8,957 bases of DNA, from the NCBI GenBank assembly GCA_023436425.1, contig JAEZJD010000233.1, positions 1 through 8,957 on the forward strand, read 5' to 3'. Positions 6,925 to 8,957 of the stretch are shown piece by piece (the stretch's first letter is position 1; every line of letters starts with the position of its first letter). The position numbers and the translations under genes are program-made. The stretch is from Bacteroidota bacterium (GTDB lineage: Bacteria > Bacteroidota > Bacteroidia > Chitinophagales > Chitinophagaceae). The notes under the pieces were generated by a model. That model did no database searches. It worked only from the letters and a program-made list of their open reading frames with translations, and had not been told where the DNA came from.

Positions 6925-8157
6925 ATGAAGCAAACATGTTACACGTTATTTCTGAGCTTGTGGCTCAGCATAACCTTAGCAAAGGCACAGGGAGTGGATT
7001 GGGAGAGAAATGAACCCGGTAAACTTTTTTCAATCGGACATAGTTGCACACTTTGCCCTGTGCAGGGCAGTAACCAGGCATATATGAATGAGCCAATTAC
7101 ACCGATCGTAAATCGGGTAGCAATTTTCAATCAGCCAAAGGGATTCGACTTGCACGAATGGAAGCAGTCCTGGTCCAAATTATCAATCTTCAAAGCAAAT
7201 TTCCATTTCAATTTTTATCAGTATTACAGTTATGAGGGCGGTAAAATTCAATTGTCTGATGGGCATCCCCACAATTTTTCCATCAACATTAATGATCCAT
7301 CAGATTTATTCAACGAAAAAAGCGTTTTAGATCTAAAACTTCCAACCGAAATAAAACCGTCTGACCCCTGGGCAAATCTGCCTGCAATGTTCACCGATAC
7401 ATTGGAACTCGTCTACAAACCGCTGAATGGTTACACCGTGGGAGAAGCTTACGACTCAGGATGGAACTATCGTGTGTGGGTCATTAATCCGAAGCGGATA
7501 AAATTCTTTCGTGAAGTGACGCAAGACGAGTACGTGCGGCGCTTTCTCGGCAAATTGCAATACGACATTAACGAACTGGAAAACGGGATTGCAGAAATGA
7601 AAAAAGGTCCGGAACCGTTTCCCGACGTTGACCTAAGCTCTGTTCCCGACAGCCTGAGAGATAAGATTCGGAAAACTTTGGCGGAAGCGAGGAAAGGAGC
7701 CGAAGAAGTGACCAAAAGCGTTCAGCCGGACATGGAAAAATTGCTGAAGCAAAATCAAAAATACCTCGCCTTTTTACGAACGAAACAATCCTATTTTCAA
7801 CGCATGCTGAAAACAATGACAGCAGAACAAAGACAAGCACCTGCCCACCTTGTCTATTATGAAAATGCTGCTGTAGTTGTTGATAAAGATGGAACCACCG
7901 TTAAAAAGATTGAGGGACATCTACAAAATGAACCGTACGAAGGTGTGGACGCAGCTGCCGAGATACCAATTTTACCGGTGTACACTTTCGCAAAAGAACC
8001 GTTCAGCAAAACTGTCCCAAAAACTGCGTTTCAGCTAATAACTGTTCACAATCCGTATGATGATGACGCGGAGCGGGACCAATTGAAAGCGTTCATTAAA
8101 AACGATGGCATTTTAAAGATTAACTTCAAAGCGCTGGGTGACTTAATGTTCAAATAA
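6925..8157 (+). CDS. Hypothetical exported protein with a lone CxxC pair (last gene of the operon)
   Basis: Unrecognised 410-aa protein. Signal peptide residues 1-22, ending LAKAQ. The mature chain has only two cysteines, Cys41 and Cys44 in HSCTLCPVQG, close to its N-terminus; they could form a disulfide or bind a metal, but no His follows, so it is not a c-type haem site. Residues about 60-190 are mixed, aromatic-rich and probably beta (FNFYQYYSYEGG, WNYRVWVINPKRIKFF). Residues about 198-300 are long charged helices with a proline-rich break (GPEPFPDVDLSSVPDSL). Residues 305-410 return to beta-like sequence and end in LGDLMFK. No catalytic motif is evident. It starts 2 bases after the TPR gene stop codon, which suggests translational coupling. 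The bidirectional terminator shared with infC follows it. Function unknown; the tight linkage suggests it acts with the TPR protein. Confidence 0.78.
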   Translation: MKQTCYTLFLSLWLSITLAKAQGVDWERNEPGKLFSIGHSCTLCPVQGSNQAYMNEPITPIVNRVAIFNQPKGFDLHEWKQSWSKLSIFKANFHFNFYQYYSYEGGKIQLSDGHPHNFSININDPSDLFNEKSVLDLKLPTEIKPSDPWANLPAMFTDTLELVYKPLNGYTVGEAYDSGWNYRVWVINPKRIKFFREVTQDEYVRRFLGKLQYDINELENGIAEMKKGPEPFPDVDLSSVPDSLRDKIRKTLAEARKGAEEVTKSVQPDMEKLLKQNQKYLAFLRTKQSYFQRMLKTMTAEQRQAPAHLVYYENAAVVVDKDGTTVKKIEGHLQNEPYEGVDAAAEIPILPVYTFAKEPFSKTVPKTAFQLITVHNPYDDDAERDQLKAFIKNDGILKINFKALGDLMFK

Positions 8158-8160
8158 AAA

Positions 8161-8188
8161 ATCCCGCATCAGCGGGATCAATTTTTTT
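8161..8188. terminator. Bidirectional Rho-independent terminator between the operon and infC
   Basis: ATCCCGC (8161-8167) pairs perfectly with GCGGGAT (8172-8178) around an ATCA loop. On the + strand a run of seven T bases follows (8182-8188). On the - strand the A-run at 8156-8161 supplies the U-tract. It ends both convergent transcripts, and its T-run overlaps the infC stop codon. Confidence 0.92.
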
Positions 8189-8801
8189 ATTCTTGCGGCT
8201 TCGGTTCCGAAGCACCTTTTGGTTTTTTGCCCGTTTTTGGAGTAAAGATGGCCAGCATTCTTTTTCCTTCCAGCTTCGGCATACTTTCCAGCTGACCTAC
8301 TTCTTTTAAACGATCAGCAAACTTCAGCAGCAACAACTCACCGCGGTCTTTGAACTGAATAGCACGGCCTTTAAACTGCACGTAAGCTTTCACCTTATTG
8401 CCGTCTTTTAAAAAGCTTTCGGCATGTTTCGATTTAAAATCAAAATCGTGATCGTCGGTGTTGGGTGTAAAGCGAATCTCCTTCATCTCGGTAGTCTTCG
8501 CTTTGGCCTTCATCTCTTTTTCCTTCTTCTTCTTATCGTAGAGGAATTTGTTGTAATCAATAATCTTGCAAACCGGCGGATCGGCCTGAGGTGAAATTTC
8601 AACCAGGTCTAGTTCTTTTTCCCTGGCTATTTTCATTGCTTCCTCTGTGGGATAAATGCCTACGGTTACATTGTCGCCCACTAGTCGCACTTGCGGCACT
8701 CTAATGTGATGGTTAATGCGGTGTTCTGCTTCTCTGCGTGGAGCGAATCTACCGCGGTTGAAACCTCCCGGCCGGAAACCTCCTCTGTTTGGTAATGCCA
8801 T
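8187..8801 (-). CDS. infC: Translation initiation factor IF-3
   Basis: IF3 binds the 30S ribosomal subunit in the cytoplasm, blocks early joining of the 50S and checks start-codon/initiator-tRNA pairing. The 204-aa product carries the family signature KIIDYNKFLYDKKK (79-92). The N-domain spans about 27-96 (HRINHHIRVPQVRLVGDN at its start), a Lys-rich linker about 90-105, and the C-domain about 106-190 (MKEIRFTPNTDDHDFDFK, and GKRMLAIFTPKTG near its end). It is longer than the E. coli protein because of a Gly/Arg-rich N-terminal tail (residues 1-25, RGGFRPGGFNRGRF) and a short C-terminal tail (GASEPKPQE). The start is ATG at 8801; the in-frame triplet just before it is ATT, the rare start used by E. 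coli infC, but the ATG is preferred. rpmI and rplT, its usual downstream partners, are absent: the convergent operon begins right after the shared terminator. Confidence 0.97.
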   Translation of the reverse strand: MALPNRGGFRPGGFNRGRFAPRREAEHRINHHIRVPQVRLVGDNVTVGIYPTEEAMKIAREKELDLVEISPQADPPVCKIIDYNKFLYDKKKKEKEMKAKAKTTEMKEIRFTPNTDDHDFDFKSKHAESFLKDGNKVKAYVQFKGRAIQFKDRGELLLLKFADRLKEVGQLESMPKLEGKRMLAIFTPKTGKKPKGASEPKPQE

Positions 8802-8811
8802 AATTGTTGAA

Positions 8812-8834
8812 AGCTTTTTCCCTAATAAAAAGCT
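8812..8834 (-). promoter_or_regulatory. Hairpin in the infC leader, candidate translational control element
   Basis: On the - strand AGCTTTTT and AAAAAGCT form a perfect 8-bp stem with an ATTAGGG loop, ending 10 bases before the infC ATG. The loop segment TTAGGG is complementary to CCCTAA at 8869-8874 upstream on the same RNA, so a pseudoknot or alternative fold is possible. infC leaders are known control points in other bacteria; here the role is inferred from position and pairing only. Confidence 0.4.
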
Positions 8835-8910
8835 GAAAAACGTCTGTTTTATTTTTATTAAACCCTCTTTAGGGAGAGAGTATTATTATGAACCCGGCGA
8901 CACGACTTCT

Positions 8911-8957
8911 ATGAAACTTTCGTTGCGTCGCACTCTTGTACTTTCTGTAATTCTATT
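8911..8957 (+). CDS. Possible start of an exported protein, cut by the right edge
   Basis: An ATG at 8911 on the + strand opens MKLSLRRTLVLSVIL, which runs off the window. The charged start followed by a hydrophobic stretch resembles a signal peptide. It would be divergent from infC and share the 109-base gap with it. Only 15 codons are visible, no promoter or ribosome site is clear, and a competing - strand frame ends at 8886-8888, so this is weak. Confidence 0.3.
   Translation, partial: MKLSLRRTLVLSVIL

Noticed and set aside
6645..7013. Overlapping 122-codon + strand frame across the junction of the second and third operon genes
   Set aside because: It lies out of frame inside two well-supported genes; its Gln/Arg-rich run is a by-product of the Ala/Glu-rich codons of the TPR protein.
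7045..7056. CxxC as a c-type haem attachment site
   Set aside because: The motif is followed by Pro and not His, so the CxxCH requirement fails.

Overview
The window looks like a chromosomal segment of a Bacteroidota bacterium, most likely a Chitinophagaceae-type member. The signs are secreted proteins whose signal peptides end in an Ala-Gln step (NAQ, LAQ, KAQ), no clear Shine-Dalgarno sequences before the genes, a propeller/Y_Y_Y histidine kinase paired with a LuxR-type regulator, and an IF3 with a Gly/Arg-rich N-terminal extension. The family assignment is inferred from style and no phylogenetic test was possible. No tRNA, rRNA, CRISPR array, insertion sequence or phage gene was seen.

Left part (1-2505, + strand): a two-component pair. 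The sensor kinase is cut by the left edge and has beta-propeller repeats, a Y_Y_Y domain, one membrane helix, HisKA_3 and an HATPase domain. Sixty bases later comes its likely partner, a NarL/FixJ-type response regulator. A near-perfect 16-bp palindrome lies between them. A 269-bp gap (2506-2774) follows that is rich in small dyads and repeats.

Middle (2775-4108, + strand): one exported protein with a charged tetrad-repeat segment, a probable concanavalin-like/LamG-like sandwich domain and a C-terminal OmpA peptidoglycan-binding domain, closed by a clear Rho-independent terminator.

Right-centre (4186-8157, + strand): three tightly spaced genes (gaps of 16 and 2 bases) that form one probable operon of exported proteins with no function I can name. 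They are a 202-aa helical protein with a short lipobox-like leader, a 703-aa TPR protein with a Gly/Ala-rich beta-like C-terminus, and a 410-aa protein with a lone CxxC pair. The operon ends at a bidirectional terminator shared with convergent infC.

Right end (8187-8957): infC (translation initiation factor IF3) on the - strand, without the rpmI and rplT genes that usually follow it. A strong hairpin lies just upstream of its start codon. A possible start of a further + strand exported protein runs off the right edge. The most novel material is the three-gene envelope operon; the infC leader and the structured gap before the OmpA-type gene are secondary points of interest.
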